Part shown: positions 47,890 through 56,658 of the stretch, piece after piece
Numbering within the stretch: the first letter of the stretch is position 1
Layout of the letters: every line of letters starts with the position of its first letter
Assembly (NCBI RefSeq): GCF_004331265.1
Contig: NZ_SJOO01000011.1
Location: 1-64,000 of the forward strand
Direction of reading: 5' to 3'
Origin: Enterobacter wuhouensis
GTDB lineage: Bacteria > Pseudomonadota > Gammaproteobacteria > Enterobacterales > Enterobacteriaceae
Length of the DNA: 64,000 nt
Made by a program: the position numbers and the translations under genes
Notes under the pieces: generated by a model
Database searches by the model: none
Told to the model about the DNA's origin: nothing
What the model saw: the letters and a program-made list of their open reading frames with translations, nothing else

Positions 47890-47930
47890 CCCGCCCTCTC
47901 CCCGTGGGAGAGGGCGGGGGTGAGGGCATC
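47890..47930 (+). repeat. Palindromic intergenic repeat, copy 8
   Basis: CCGCCCTCTCCCC, GTG, GGAGAGGGC and tail GGGGGTGAGGGC, then ATCAGGCCGCA as after copy 3. It starts 11 bp after the tyrB stop. Confidence 0.87.
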
Positions 47931-48095
47931 AGGCCGCACAAAAACGTTGCCCGGCATTCTGTGATCTTCTTCTTTTTATTCAGATTCATAAGCAAAAACT
48001 CCTTCCCTTCACCTCCCGCTGGGGTTAAGGTCGGATAGTTTTTTGACCATTCACTCAAAATAAAACGATAACAAACTGAATATTCAGGGGAAAAT

Positions 48096-48809
48096 ATGCG
48101 CAAGATCACACTGGCGCTCAGCGCCGCCTGCTTATTGTTCTCGCTTAATAGTGCCGTCGTGGCGCGAGCTTCCGCACCTACGCCGCTTTACACCGGAACC
48201 ACCGCCGCCATTCTTGCCGAGCAGGCACCTATTCACTGGGTTTCCGTGGCACAAATTGAAAACAGCCTGATGGGCCGCCCGCCGATGGCCGTAGGCTTCG
48301 ACATTGATGATACCGTGCTGTTCTCAAGTCCTGGATTCTGGCGCGGCAAAAAAACGTACTCGCCGGACAGCGAAGCCTATCTGAAGAACCCGGAATTCTG
48401 GGAAAAGATGAACAACGGCTGGGACGAGTTCAGCATCCCGAAAGAGGTGGCCCGCGCGCTGATCTCCATGCACGTTAAGCGTGGCGACAGCATCTATTTC
48501 GTCACCGGCCGCAGCCAGACCAAAACCGAAACCGTTTCCAAAACGCTGCAGGATGATTTCCTCATTCCGGCGGTCAGCATGAACCCGGTCATTTTTGCGG
48601 GCGATAAAGAAGGGCAAAACACCAAAGTTCAGTGGCTGGAACAGAAAAATATCAAAGTGTTCTACGGCGACTCTGATAACGACATCACCGCCGCGCACGA
48701 CGTGGGTGCCCGGGGTATCAGGGTGCTACGCGCCTCTAACTCGACCTACCGACCGCTGCCGATGGCCGGGAAGTTTGGTGAAGAGGTGATTGTGAATTCC
48801 GAATACTGA
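48096..48809 (+). CDS. aphA: Class B acid phosphatase
   Basis: AphA is a periplasmic, magnesium-dependent HAD-type phosphatase and phosphotransferase acting on nucleotides and other phosphomonoesters. The 237 residues equal E. coli. A signal peptide (about 1-25, ending ARA) is followed by the nucleophile motif VGFDIDDTVLFSS (about 65-77), FVTGRS (motif II) and YGDSDNDITAAHD (motif IV). AGGGGAAAAT precedes the ATG. The 160-bp gap upstream, after the repeat, shows nothing else recognisable. Confidence 0.96.
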   Translation: MRKITLALSAACLLFSLNSAVVARASAPTPLYTGTTAAILAEQAPIHWVSVAQIENSLMGRPPMAVGFDIDDTVLFSSPGFWRGKKTYSPDSEAYLKNPEFWEKMNNGWDEFSIPKEVARALISMHVKRGDSIYFVTGRSQTKTETVSKTLQDDFLIPAVSMNPVIFAGDKEGQNTKVQWLEQKNIKVFYGDSDNDITAAHDVGARGIRVLRASNSTYRPLPMAGKFGEEVIVNSEY

Positions 48810-48926
48810 GATATGCTGGTTTTTTGAACAAATCAATCCTGCCGGGTTTACCTTTTGTCGTCTTGCTGCACACTTAAAAGAGGCAGGCACGCAGATCGCG
48901 TTCAACCTATTTACAGGGGAGCAAAG

Positions 48927-49280
48927 ATGACAATTTCGGAGATACTTCAGTACTGCATGAGCAAGCCCGGCGCGGAGCAGAGCGTCCACACCGACTGGAA
49001 AGCCACGCAGATTAAGGTCGGTGACGTATTGTTTGCGATGGTGAAAGAGGTGGAAGGCCGCCCGGCGGCATCGCTGAAAACCAGCCCTGAGCTGGCCGAT
49101 CTCTTACGTCAGCAGCATGATGACGTAAGGCCGAGCAAGCATCTCAATAAGGCGCACTGGAGTACCGTCTATCTGGACGGATCTATCCCTGGCTCGCAAA
49201 TCTACTATCTGGTGGATGCGTCCTATCAGCAGGCGGTTGAGCTGCTGCCGGAAACCACCCGACAACAGCTCTCCGTGTAA
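48927..49280 (+). CDS. yjbR: MmcQ/YjbR family DNA-binding-fold protein
   Basis: YjbR is a small cytoplasmic protein with a CyaY-like/double-wing fold and unknown role. ATG 48927 (MTISEILQYCMSKPGAEQS) gives 117 residues; CAGGGGAGC precedes it and further in-frame codons to 48855 are not homologous. DVRPSKHLNKAHWSTVYLDG is the family core. In E. coli yjbQ stands between aphA and yjbR; here the gap is only 117 bp, so yjbQ is absent. It converges on uvrA 3 bp away. Confidence 0.94.
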   Translation: MTISEILQYCMSKPGAEQSVHTDWKATQIKVGDVLFAMVKEVEGRPAASLKTSPELADLLRQQHDDVRPSKHLNKAHWSTVYLDGSIPGSQIYYLVDASYQQAVELLPETTRQQLSV

Positions 49281-49283
49281 CGA

Positions 49284-52106
49284 TTACAGCAGCGGCTTAA
49301 GGAAGCGCGCAGTGTGCGAGGCTTCGCACTCTGCAACGGTCTCTGGCGTGCCGGAGACGAGGATTTCACCGCCGCCGCTGCCGCCTTCCGGGCCTAGATC
49401 CACAATCCAGTCCGCGGTTTTAATCACATCCAGGTTGTGCTCAATCACCACAATCGTGTTGCCCTGATCGCGCAGCTGGTGCAGCACGTCGAGCAGCTGC
49501 TGGATATCGGCAAAGTGCAGGCCGGTGGTTGGCTCATCCAGAATGTAGAGCGTCTGACCGGTGCCGCGTTTGGACAGCTCGCGCGCCAGCTTCACGCGCT
49601 GGGCTTCACCGCCGGACAGCGTAGTGGCGGACTGCCCCAGACGAATGTAGGTCAGACCCACGTCCATCAGCGTCTGCAGCTTACGCGCCAGCGCAGGCAC
49701 GGCGTCGAAGAACTCGCGCGCTTCTTCGATGGTCATATCCAGCACTTCGTGGATGGTCTTGCCCTTGTACTTGATCTCCAGCGTTTCGCGGTTATAGCGC
49801 TTGCCTTTACACTGGTCGCACGGCACGTAGATATCCGGCAGGAAGTGCATCTCAACCTTGATCACGCCGTCGCCCTGGCACGCTTCGCAGCGGCCGCCGC
49901 GCACGTTAAAGCTGAAACGTCCTGGCGTATACCCGCGTGAACGGGATTCCGGTACGCCCGCAAAAAGCTCACGTACGGGCGTAAAGACGCCGGTATAGGT
50001 TGCAGGGTTAGAACGCGGCGTACGGCCGATCGGGCTCTGGTCGATGTCGATAACCTTATCGAAATGCTCCAGCCCCTGAATGTCACGATACGGCGCTGGT
50101 TCGGCCAGCGTTGCGCCGTTCAGCGCCGTCTGCGCAATCGGGAACAGCGTATCGTTGATCAGCGTCGATTTACCGGAACCGGACACGCCGGTGATGCAGG
50201 TAAACAGGCCAACCGGCAGCGTCAGGGTGACGTCTTTCAGGTTGTTGCCGCGCGCGCCGGTCAGCTTCAGCACTTTTTCCGGATCTGCCGCCACGCGCTG
50301 TTTTGGCACTTCAATCTTGCGCTTGCCGCTCATGTACTGACCGGTCAGCGACTCGGGCACCGCCATGATGTCCTTCAGCGTCCCTTCCGCCACCACCTGA
50401 CCGCCGTGCACGCCAGCGCCTGGACCAATGTCGATCACGTGGTCAGCCGCGCGGATCGCATCTTCGTCGTGCTCGACCACGATCACCGTGTTGCCGAGGT
50501 TACGCAGGTGCACAAGCGTGCCGAGCAGACGCTCGTTGTCGCGCTGGTGCAGGCCGATGGACGGCTCGTCCAGCACGTACATCACGCCGACTAAGCCCGC
50601 GCCAATCTGGCTCGCCAGACGGATACGCTGGGCTTCACCGCCGGAGAGCGTTTCTGCCGAGCGGGAAAGCGTCAGGTAGTTCAGGCCAACGTTTACCAGG
50701 AACTTCAGGCGATCGCCGATCTCTTTCAGCACTTTTTCGGCGATTTTTGCGCGCTGGCCGGAGAGCTTCAGGTTGTTGAAGAAGTCCATCGCGTGGCCGA
50801 TGCTCATGTCTGAGATGGTCGGCAGCGCCGTGTTTTCCACAAACACGTGGCGCGCTTCGCGACGCAGGCGCGTGCCTTCACAGGTGGCGCAGGAGCGGTT
50901 GCTGATGAACTTCGCCAGCTCCTCGCGCACCGCGCTGGATTCGGTCTCTTTGTAGCGGCGCTCCATGTTGTGCAGCACCCCTTCGAACGGGTGGCGACGC
51001 ACGGAGGTATCGCCGCGATCGTTCATGTACTTGAACTCGATGTTCTCTTTGCCGGAACCGAACAGGATCACTTTGTGCACGTTCGCGCTCAGGCTGGCCC
51101 ACGGGGCTTCAACGTCGAACTTGTAGTGCTCCGCCAGCGATTTCAGCATCTGGAAGTAGTAGAAGTTACGCTTGTCCCAGCCGCGAATGGCACCGCCCGC
51201 GAGGGACAGCTCCGGATTCTGGATCACGCGGTCCGGGTCGAAATATTGTTGAACGCCCAGGCCGTCACACGTCGGGCAGGCACCCGCCGGGTTGTTGAAC
51301 GAGAACAGACGCGGCTCCAGCTCGCGCATGCTGTAGCCACAAATCGGGCAGGCGAAGTTGGCGGAGAAGAGCAGCTCTTCCGCCTTCGGGTCGTCCATGT
51401 CGGAGACGACGGCCGTGCCGCCAGAGAGTTCCAGCGCCGTTTCAAAAGATTCTGCCAGGCGCGTCGCCAGGTCTTCACGTACCTTGAAGCGGTCAATCAC
51501 CACCTCGATGGTGTGCTTCTTCTGCAGCTCCAGCTTTGGTGGGTCCGACAGGTCACACACTTCGCCGTCAATACGGGCGCGGATATAGCCCTGGCTTGCC
51601 AGGTTCTCCAGCGTTTTGGTGTGCTCGCCCTTACGCTCTTTAATGATCGGCGCCAGCAGCATCAGGCGTTTGCCTTCCGGCTGCGACAGCACGTTGTCCA
51701 CCATCTGGCTCACGGTCTGGGCCGCGAGCGGGACGTCGTGGTCCGGGCAGCGCGGCTCGCCTACGCGCGCATACAGCAGACGCAGGTAGTCGTGAATTTC
51801 GGTAATCGTCCCGACCGTTGAGCGCGGGTTATGCGAGGTGGACTTCTGCTCAATAGAGATAGCAGGCGATAACCCTTCAATGTGGTCAACATCCGGTTTT
51901 TCCATCAGCGACAGGAACTGACGCGCGTACGCAGAGAGTGATTCAACGTAACGACGCTGTCCTTCGGCATACAAAGTGTCGAAAGCCAGTGAGGATTTGC
52001 CAGACCCCGAAAGCCCGGTCACGACGATGAGCTTGTCGCGAGGGATTATGAGGTTGATATTCTTGAGATTGTGGGTGCGGGCGCCCCGAACTTCGATCTT
52101 ATCCAT
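49284..52106 (-). CDS. uvrA: Excinuclease ABC subunit A
   Basis: UvrA is the damage-recognition ATPase of nucleotide excision repair. The 940 residues equal E. coli. Two ABC ATPase halves are present: Walker A GLSGSGKSSLAF (about 31) and GVSGSGKSTLIN (about 640), with signatures LSGGEAQRIRLASQIG and LSGGEAQRVKLARELS. Two zinc modules are CPICGYSMRELEPRLFSFNN...CPTCDGLG (partly quoted) and CEACQGDG...CDQCKGKRY. A LexA box shared with ssb lies 88 bp upstream. Confidence 0.98.
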   Translation of the reverse strand: MDKIEVRGARTHNLKNINLIIPRDKLIVVTGLSGSGKSSLAFDTLYAEGQRRYVESLSAYARQFLSLMEKPDVDHIEGLSPAISIEQKSTSHNPRSTVGTITEIHDYLRLLYARVGEPRCPDHDVPLAAQTVSQMVDNVLSQPEGKRLMLLAPIIKERKGEHTKTLENLASQGYIRARIDGEVCDLSDPPKLELQKKHTIEVVIDRFKVREDLATRLAESFETALELSGGTAVVSDMDDPKAEELLFSANFACPICGYSMRELEPRLFSFNNPAGACPTCDGLGVQQYFDPDRVIQNPELSLAGGAIRGWDKRNFYYFQMLKSLAEHYKFDVEAPWASLSANVHKVILFGSGKENIEFKYMNDRGDTSVRRHPFEGVLHNMERRYKETESSAVREELAKFISNRSCATCEGTRLRREARHVFVENTALPTISDMSIGHAMDFFNNLKLSGQRAKIAEKVLKEIGDRLKFLVNVGLNYLTLSRSAETLSGGEAQRIRLASQIGAGLVGVMYVLDEPSIGLHQRDNERLLGTLVHLRNLGNTVIVVEHDEDAIRAADHVIDIGPGAGVHGGQVVAEGTLKDIMAVPESLTGQYMSGKRKIEVPKQRVAADPEKVLKLTGARGNNLKDVTLTLPVGLFTCITGVSGSGKSTLINDTLFPIAQTALNGATLAEPAPYRDIQGLEHFDKVIDIDQSPIGRTPRSNPATYTGVFTPVRELFAGVPESRSRGYTPGRFSFNVRGGRCEACQGDGVIKVEMHFLPDIYVPCDQCKGKRYNRETLEIKYKGKTIHEVLDMTIEEAREFFDAVPALARKLQTLMDVGLTYIRLGQSATTLSGGEAQRVKLARELSKRGTGQTLYILDEPTTGLHFADIQQLLDVLHQLRDQGNTIVVIEHNLDVIKTADWIVDLGPEGGSGGGEILVSGTPETVAECEASHTARFLKPLL

Positions 52107-52193
52107 TCACCTTTCCCGGTTGGAACACGGATTGCCTGATTTGTTTGAAGGACAAACGGCTGTCAGAAACGGCTAATTATGACACAAAATGAC

Positions 52194-52209
52194 CTGTTTG
52201 AATATACAG
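52194..52209. promoter_or_regulatory. LexA box between uvrA and ssb
   Basis: CTGTTTGAATATACAG fits the SOS consensus exactly in its CTG-N10-CAG ends and central AT-rich core, at the position of the shared uvrA-ssb operator of E. coli. The rest of the 251-bp gap holds the divergent promoters. Confidence 0.93.
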
Positions 52210-52357
52210 TATTGGAATGCAATTTCCGATTAGCTGTGTAACAATGTCGAGTTCGCGAGAGATTTCTGAACCGACTACGCAACTATGCAAATTGCCGCGT
52301 GGAAATGGTACACTCGCGCGTTTACACTATTAAGAAACGTATTCAGGAGACACGAAC

Positions 52358-52888
52358 ATGGCCAGCAGAGGCGTAAACAAGGTGATTCTCGTCGGTAATC
52401 TGGGCCAGGACCCGGAAGTACGCTACATGCCGAGTGGTGGCGCAGTTGCCAACATTACGCTGGCTACTTCCGAATCCTGGCGTGATAAAGCGACCGGTGA
52501 GATGAAAGAGCAGACCGAATGGCACCGCGTTGTGCTGTTTGGCAAACTGGCAGAAGTGGCCGGTGAGTATCTGCGTAAAGGTTCTCAGGTTTATATTGAA
52601 GGCCAGCTGCGTACCCGCAAATGGACCGATCAGTCCGGCGCTGAGAAATACACCACGGAAGTGGTGGTCAACGTTGGCGGCACCATGCAGATGCTGGGTG
52701 GCCGTCAGGGCGGTGGCGCACCGGCAGGTGGCGGCCAGAGCCAGCAGCAGGGCGGTTGGGGTCAGCCTCAGCAGCCGCAGGGCGGCAACCAGTTCAGCGG
52801 CGGCGCGCAGTCTCGCCCGCAGCAGCAGTCTGCACCGGCCCCGTCCAACGAACCGCCAATGGACTTCGACGACGATATCCCGTTCTAA
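52358..52888 (+). CDS. ssb: Single-stranded DNA-binding protein
   Basis: SSB coats single-stranded DNA during replication, recombination and repair. It has 176 residues against 178 in E. coli. The OB fold spans about 1-112 (GVNKVILVGNLGQDPEVRYM, TEWHRVVLFGKLAEVAGEYL). A Gly/Gln-rich linker follows (GGQSQQQGGWGQPQQPQGG), then the acidic partner-binding tip DFDDDIPF. CAGGAGACACGAAC precedes the ATG. Confidence 0.98.
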   Translation: MASRGVNKVILVGNLGQDPEVRYMPSGGAVANITLATSESWRDKATGEMKEQTEWHRVVLFGKLAEVAGEYLRKGSQVYIEGQLRTRKWTDQSGAEKYTTEVVVNVGGTMQMLGGRQGGGAPAGGGQSQQQGGWGQPQQPQGGNQFSGGAQSRPQQQSAPAPSNEPPMDFDDDIPF

Positions 52889-52907
52889 GACCTGTTCCGG
52901 TAAGCAT

Positions 52908-52936
52908 AAAAAAGCCCCTTTCGGGGCTTTTTGTTT
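52908..52936 (+). terminator. ssb terminator
   Basis: AAAAAGCCCC, TTTC, GGGGCTTTTTG: strong hairpin with A-run and T-run on either side, able to act on both converging genes. Confidence 0.92.
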
Positions 52937-52937
52937 T

Positions 52938-53921
52938 TCAGCGGCTATAGCGCTGAAGGAATCCGGCGAACTCGCTGAAGCAGAGCGGCTTTGAGAAAAA
53001 ATATCCCTGCAAGCAGTCAATGTGGTTCGTTCTGAGATACTCGACCTGATAGTCATACTCAACCCCTTCCGCCGTGGTGAGTATGTTCATCCGTCTGGCC
53101 ATATCAATTACGCAGTCAATCAGCGGCGTTGCCGCCTCCCTTGAGATCTGGCGAATAAACATGCGGTCGATCTTAATGCTGTCAGGGTTCAGATTGGCAA
53201 TAAAGGCCAGGTTAGAAAAACCGGTCCCAAAATCATCCAGCGCAATCTTGATGCCGCTACGTTTAATGTGCGCAATTTTTTCTACGATATCGTCGTTAAT
53301 ATCGATGTTCTCGCGCTCGGTGATCTCAAAGACCAGGGTAATGCCCAGGGCTTCAAATACCGGTGCCCAGTAATCTATGAACAGATGAAAGCTGCTGTCC
53401 ACCACGTGCGCATGGCTGATGTTGAGATTGAGCTTAAAACCTGGCGGGAATGCCGCAATACCCTGCTGGAGATCGTCAACAACCTGTTCCAGAAGGCTTT
53501 CGGTCAGGTTAATAATCAGCCCGGTGCTCTCGGCGACAGGAATAAAAACGTCGGGCGGAATAAAGCCCAGCTCATCGTGATGCCAGCGCGCCAGCACTTC
53601 AGCACCCGAGACGGCATTGCTTTGTGCGCAGATGAGCGGCTGATAGTGAGGATGGATCTGATGCTGACGTATAGCCCGCGCCAGCTGTGAGTAAAGCGAA
53701 TGCCGCCGGGCAGCCATAAACCATGTGACTAGCGCTGCGACCAGCGGAACCAGCAAAATAAAGCCTACGCTCAACAGGGAAGATAATGCAGAGAGCGCGC
53801 TGGCGCTCATGCTTTGGATCTTCCATGCCATAACGCTGGTCATCACCAGGGCGAGCATAAAGACAAAAACTGCCGCGCGTACCCGGTTTTTCTTCTTGCG
53901 CAGAAGGTGCTTACGATACAT
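52938..53921 (-). CDS. Membrane EAL-domain cyclic-di-GMP phosphodiesterase
   Basis: A 327-residue protein with two membrane segments (about 14-33 and 46-70) separated by a short loop, then an EAL domain (about 75-325). All catalytic residues appear: EVL 108-110, Asn in LNISH 168, Glu in FEITERE, ALDDFGTGFS 228-236, Lys 250, TAEGVE 284-288 and Gln in LQGYFFSKP. It should hydrolyse c-di-GMP. It sits near the position of E. coli pdeC (yjcC) after ssb, but lacks the large periplasmic CSS domain. It lies 12 bp after the next EAL gene, so co-transcription is likely. Confidence 0.85.
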   Translation of the reverse strand: MYRKHLLRKKKNRVRAAVFVFMLALVMTSVMAWKIQSMSASALSALSSLLSVGFILLVPLVAALVTWFMAARRHSLYSQLARAIRQHQIHPHYQPLICAQSNAVSGAEVLARWHHDELGFIPPDVFIPVAESTGLIINLTESLLEQVVDDLQQGIAAFPPGFKLNLNISHAHVVDSSFHLFIDYWAPVFEALGITLVFEITERENIDINDDIVEKIAHIKRSGIKIALDDFGTGFSNLAFIANLNPDSIKIDRMFIRQISREAATPLIDCVIDMARRMNILTTAEGVEYDYQVEYLRTNHIDCLQGYFFSKPLCFSEFAGFLQRYSR

Positions 53922-53933
53922 ATCCGATAAGCC

Positions 53934-54695
53934 TTATGCGCGCTCTGGCTGCATGTATTGCTGATGGAACGCTTCCTTACTGACGGGGCGTGAAAACAGG
54001 AATCCCTGGCCATACTGAACGCCATGGCGCAGCATCGTCGACACGTGGGTGTAGTTTTCGATGCCTTCTATAATGACGTCGACATCCCACTGCTGCAGGT
54101 GTTCAAGCATTGCGTAGGTATGTTCAAGCTTATCGGAGGACAGACAGCTTCGATCCAGCTTCACGTAATCAGGCATATAAAGCGTCAGCCTCGACTGCAG
54201 TTTTTCCAGACAGTCGATGCTGTCCCAGGCCACATTAATTCCCGCCTCACTCAAGAAGCCGAGGTTTTGGCTCACCGTATCGTTGGGCTGGCCGCTATCC
54301 GTTATCTCAAAGACAATATGGCGCGGCGAGAGTTTATATTCAGACAGTAACGCTAACGTGCGGGCCGAGAAGTGAACATCCTGCAGCTGAACCCAGGAAA
54401 TATTGAGTGTAAAGAGCTGCTTATCGCGTACTTCTGGCGTCTGGCTGGCAATATAGTGAAAAGCCCGGGCCATGATGTAATCGCCCATTGAAACAATGCC
54501 GCCGTTTTTTTCCAGCTCGCCGATAAATAAGTGAGGCGGAACGACATGACGACGATGAGTTCCACGAACCAGCACTTCGCCGCCAATGCAGACGAATCGC
54601 GAGAGATCGAAAATAGGTTGAATGACAAAATCGATGCCCGCATCGAGTTTATTTTTTTCGACACACTGCATCACAAAATGTGTACTTTTTTCCAT
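53934..54695 (-). CDS. Degenerate stand-alone EAL-domain protein
   Basis: A 253-residue soluble EAL-fold protein without membrane segments. EVL (40-42), Asn in LNISW (98), FEITDSG (Glu 130), KLDRSCL and EGIENY are kept, but the DDFGTG loop that supplies paired metal-binding aspartates is replaced by AWDSIDCL (156-163), keeping only the first Asp. It is therefore probably not an active phosphodiesterase and may be a c-di-GMP or protein-binding regulator. It lies between a GGDEF gene upstream and an intact EAL gene downstream on the same strand. Confidence 0.8.
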   Translation of the reverse strand: MEKSTHFVMQCVEKNKLDAGIDFVIQPIFDLSRFVCIGGEVLVRGTHRRHVVPPHLFIGELEKNGGIVSMGDYIMARAFHYIASQTPEVRDKQLFTLNISWVQLQDVHFSARTLALLSEYKLSPRHIVFEITDSGQPNDTVSQNLGFLSEAGINVAWDSIDCLEKLQSRLTLYMPDYVKLDRSCLSSDKLEHTYAMLEHLQQWDVDVIIEGIENYTHVSTMLRHGVQYGQGFLFSRPVSKEAFHQQYMQPERA

Positions 54696-54781
54696 GCCAG
54701 CCTCGGAGCCACAACAATACTACGTAAAACGACACAAACACCGCCGAACTTAAGCCAGCGGTGAATGTCATTTCGTCGAAA

Positions 54782-56275
54782 TTAGCTGGCGATGATTTTA
54801 TTCTTGCCTGTTTTTTTCGCCTGATACAGGAGCTTATCAGCACGCGCAATGACTTCTGGAAGAGAAGCGCCCCCCATTCGTACAAGTCCTGCGCTGAAAG
54901 ACACTTTTAAATTATTTTCTCTGAAATTGCGGGTGTTAATCGTCATTCGCCACTTTTCGAGATAGCTTTGCGCTTTTTCTTGTGAAAGGCCGTTAAACAG
55001 CACGGCAATTTCTTCCCCGCCGTAACGATAGAGCGTGATATTTTCCAGACCCCGCAGGCGCAAACCAACTTCAGCGATAGTTTTAAGCACGACGTCCCCC
55101 ACGGTATGGCCCCAGGTATCGTTAATCGTTTTGAAATTATCGATATCAATCATGGCAATGTGGGTCTGGAGTTCACTGTTGTAGCGTAAGGCATCGGCAT
55201 CAAACGCGCGACGATTCTTCAGCCCGGTTAAGCCATCCGTTAATGCCTCGTGGGCAATTTTTTCGTGTCGCTGCTGCGATCGGTGTATTTCATTGAAAAT
55301 AAGTTCTTCAACGGCGGCAGGCTTGATTGCGCCTCCGCTAATGCTGGTGGCGATGCGCATAAAAATCGTGTTCATTGCCGCGCGGGTTGCCCACCAGCAG
55401 AAAAACAGCACGACCAGCGTAAACAGCATTCCCCACAAAATATTGATGCATTGCGCCCAGATCAGGTTGTTAAGTTCATTTTCATCTACCTCATGTACCA
55501 CCAGCCAGGACTGGGAGGCGATCGCGCGATAGGCGTAGTAGTTTGAATCCAGCGAAAAATCACCGCGATACTCGCGCGCAAGGCGAGCAATCGCCTTTAG
55601 CTTATCAGGCGCTATCGGGTAGCCAGGGTTAAGGATCAGCTCTCCATCGCGCGTCATGACAAAGGTTCTGCTTTTCATTGGCGGCAGCGCGTTGTTCAGA
55701 ATATCGATGCTTTTATCGACGTCCAGATTCAACGCCAGCACGCCGTTGTTTGAACCATCCGAGCCGTTAATGATGGGCAGAGAGATAGTGATGACTCGCT
55801 CTTTGGTGGCAAAGGGATCCCTGCTAATGCTGAAATGCGCTTCGTCGGAATCCTCAATTGAGATCGTGAACCAGGGCTCTTTGCGGGGATCCCAGCTGGC
55901 GGTGCCACCGGCATTCGGTATGCGAATGAAGTGCCCTTTGCTGTCGGCATGAACGATTGAGATCCCATCCGGCATGATGCGCAGGCGCTCGATCAGCCAG
56001 TTTTTCAATGAAGGGCTGTTGTCGGGGGTGACGTCAAACTTATGCTGGTCGGCAGCGATACGCGCCATCTCCCTCACGCTGCCTTCATACCCGTCCAGGT
56101 ATTTGTCCAAAGATGACGCTACGTTATTGATATACAGGCGGTTCTGTCGTTTATAAATGTCCTGTGTTGCAGTCCATTGTGAATGGGCAATCAGAAGCCC
56201 GACAAAAATAAACGTCACGGCCAGAACAGCGAAGCAAATGTTAAGCGGCCTTCTGAAGTTTAAACTTTCGATCAC
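54782..56275 (-). CDS. Membrane diguanylate cyclase with periplasmic Cache-like sensor
   Basis: A 497-residue protein with a first membrane segment at about 12-30. A periplasmic dCACHE/PDC-like region follows (about 32-275, including GISIVHADSKGHFIRIPN and DPRKEPWFTIS). A second membrane segment lies near 280-300, then a short linker and a GGDEF domain (about 340-497). The active site reads RYGGEEIAV (419-423), with LTDGLTGLKNRRAFD and DIDNFKTINDTWGH typical of active cyclases. No RxxD inhibitory site precedes GGEEI. The signal sensed is unknown. It heads a likely three-gene c-di-GMP operon. Confidence 0.85.
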   Translation of the reverse strand: MIESLNFRRPLNICFAVLAVTFIFVGLLIAHSQWTATQDIYKRQNRLYINNVASSLDKYLDGYEGSVREMARIAADQHKFDVTPDNSPSLKNWLIERLRIMPDGISIVHADSKGHFIRIPNAGGTASWDPRKEPWFTISIEDSDEAHFSISRDPFATKERVITISLPIINGSDGSNNGVLALNLDVDKSIDILNNALPPMKSRTFVMTRDGELILNPGYPIAPDKLKAIARLAREYRGDFSLDSNYYAYRAIASQSWLVVHEVDENELNNLIWAQCINILWGMLFTLVVLFFCWWATRAAMNTIFMRIATSISGGAIKPAAVEELIFNEIHRSQQRHEKIAHEALTDGLTGLKNRRAFDADALRYNSELQTHIAMIDIDNFKTINDTWGHTVGDVVLKTIAEVGLRLRGLENITLYRYGGEEIAVLFNGLSQEKAQSYLEKWRMTINTRNFRENNLKVSFSAGLVRMGGASLPEVIARADKLLYQAKKTGKNKIIAS

Positions 56276-56584
56276 TGACGACTCCGGAACTCTCTGGTGA
56301 AACCAACTGCGAGGGATTAAATGTTGGTTTATATGCGCTGCATATTGATGAACTGTTAAAAATGAAAATGATTTGCAGTTTTTAATATGAAAATTACGTT
56401 ATCAAATAAAGGATGTAGCCTGTTAAATAATAGTCTATCGCTACCCTTTTTGATTGTCAAAGTCGATCGAATAATACTTATCGATCGATGAAATCAATCT
56501 GCCATTCATGGGGGAGACATTAACTGCATAATTATCAGTTGATTATAAATCCGTGCGCGAGAGCAAGCGTGCAGGGGGGCGGGA
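56276..56584. other. AT-rich intergenic region upstream of the GGDEF gene
   Basis: No coding region of any size was found. The stretch is clearly more AT-rich than its neighbours (about 56330-56500) and must hold the promoter of the c-di-GMP genes on the minus strand. CGATCGAATAATACTTATCG with a nearby second ATCGATCGAT makes a loose inverted repeat at about 56462-56490. A dirty polyG tract (GGGGGGCGGG) lies near 56574. Confidence 0.5.
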
Positions 56585-56640
56585 TAAATAAAAGAGCGGG
56601 AAATGTAATTTCCTTGCTAAAAGGGAAGAAACATTTCCCA
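56585..56640 (-). terminator. Terminator of the small 84-residue gene
   Basis: On the minus strand GGGAAATGT pairs with ACATTTCCC around an inner TTCCC/GGGAA stem; GCTCTTTTATTTAT follows. It starts 19 bp after the small gene's stop. Confidence 0.7.
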
Positions 56641-56658
56641 TATATAAAATGTGGTCAA

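Noticed and set aside
46898..48109. Minus-strand 403-codon frame across tyrB and its repeat
   Set aside because: Antisense to tyrB, crosses the palindromic repeat and the aphA start; no coding signal.
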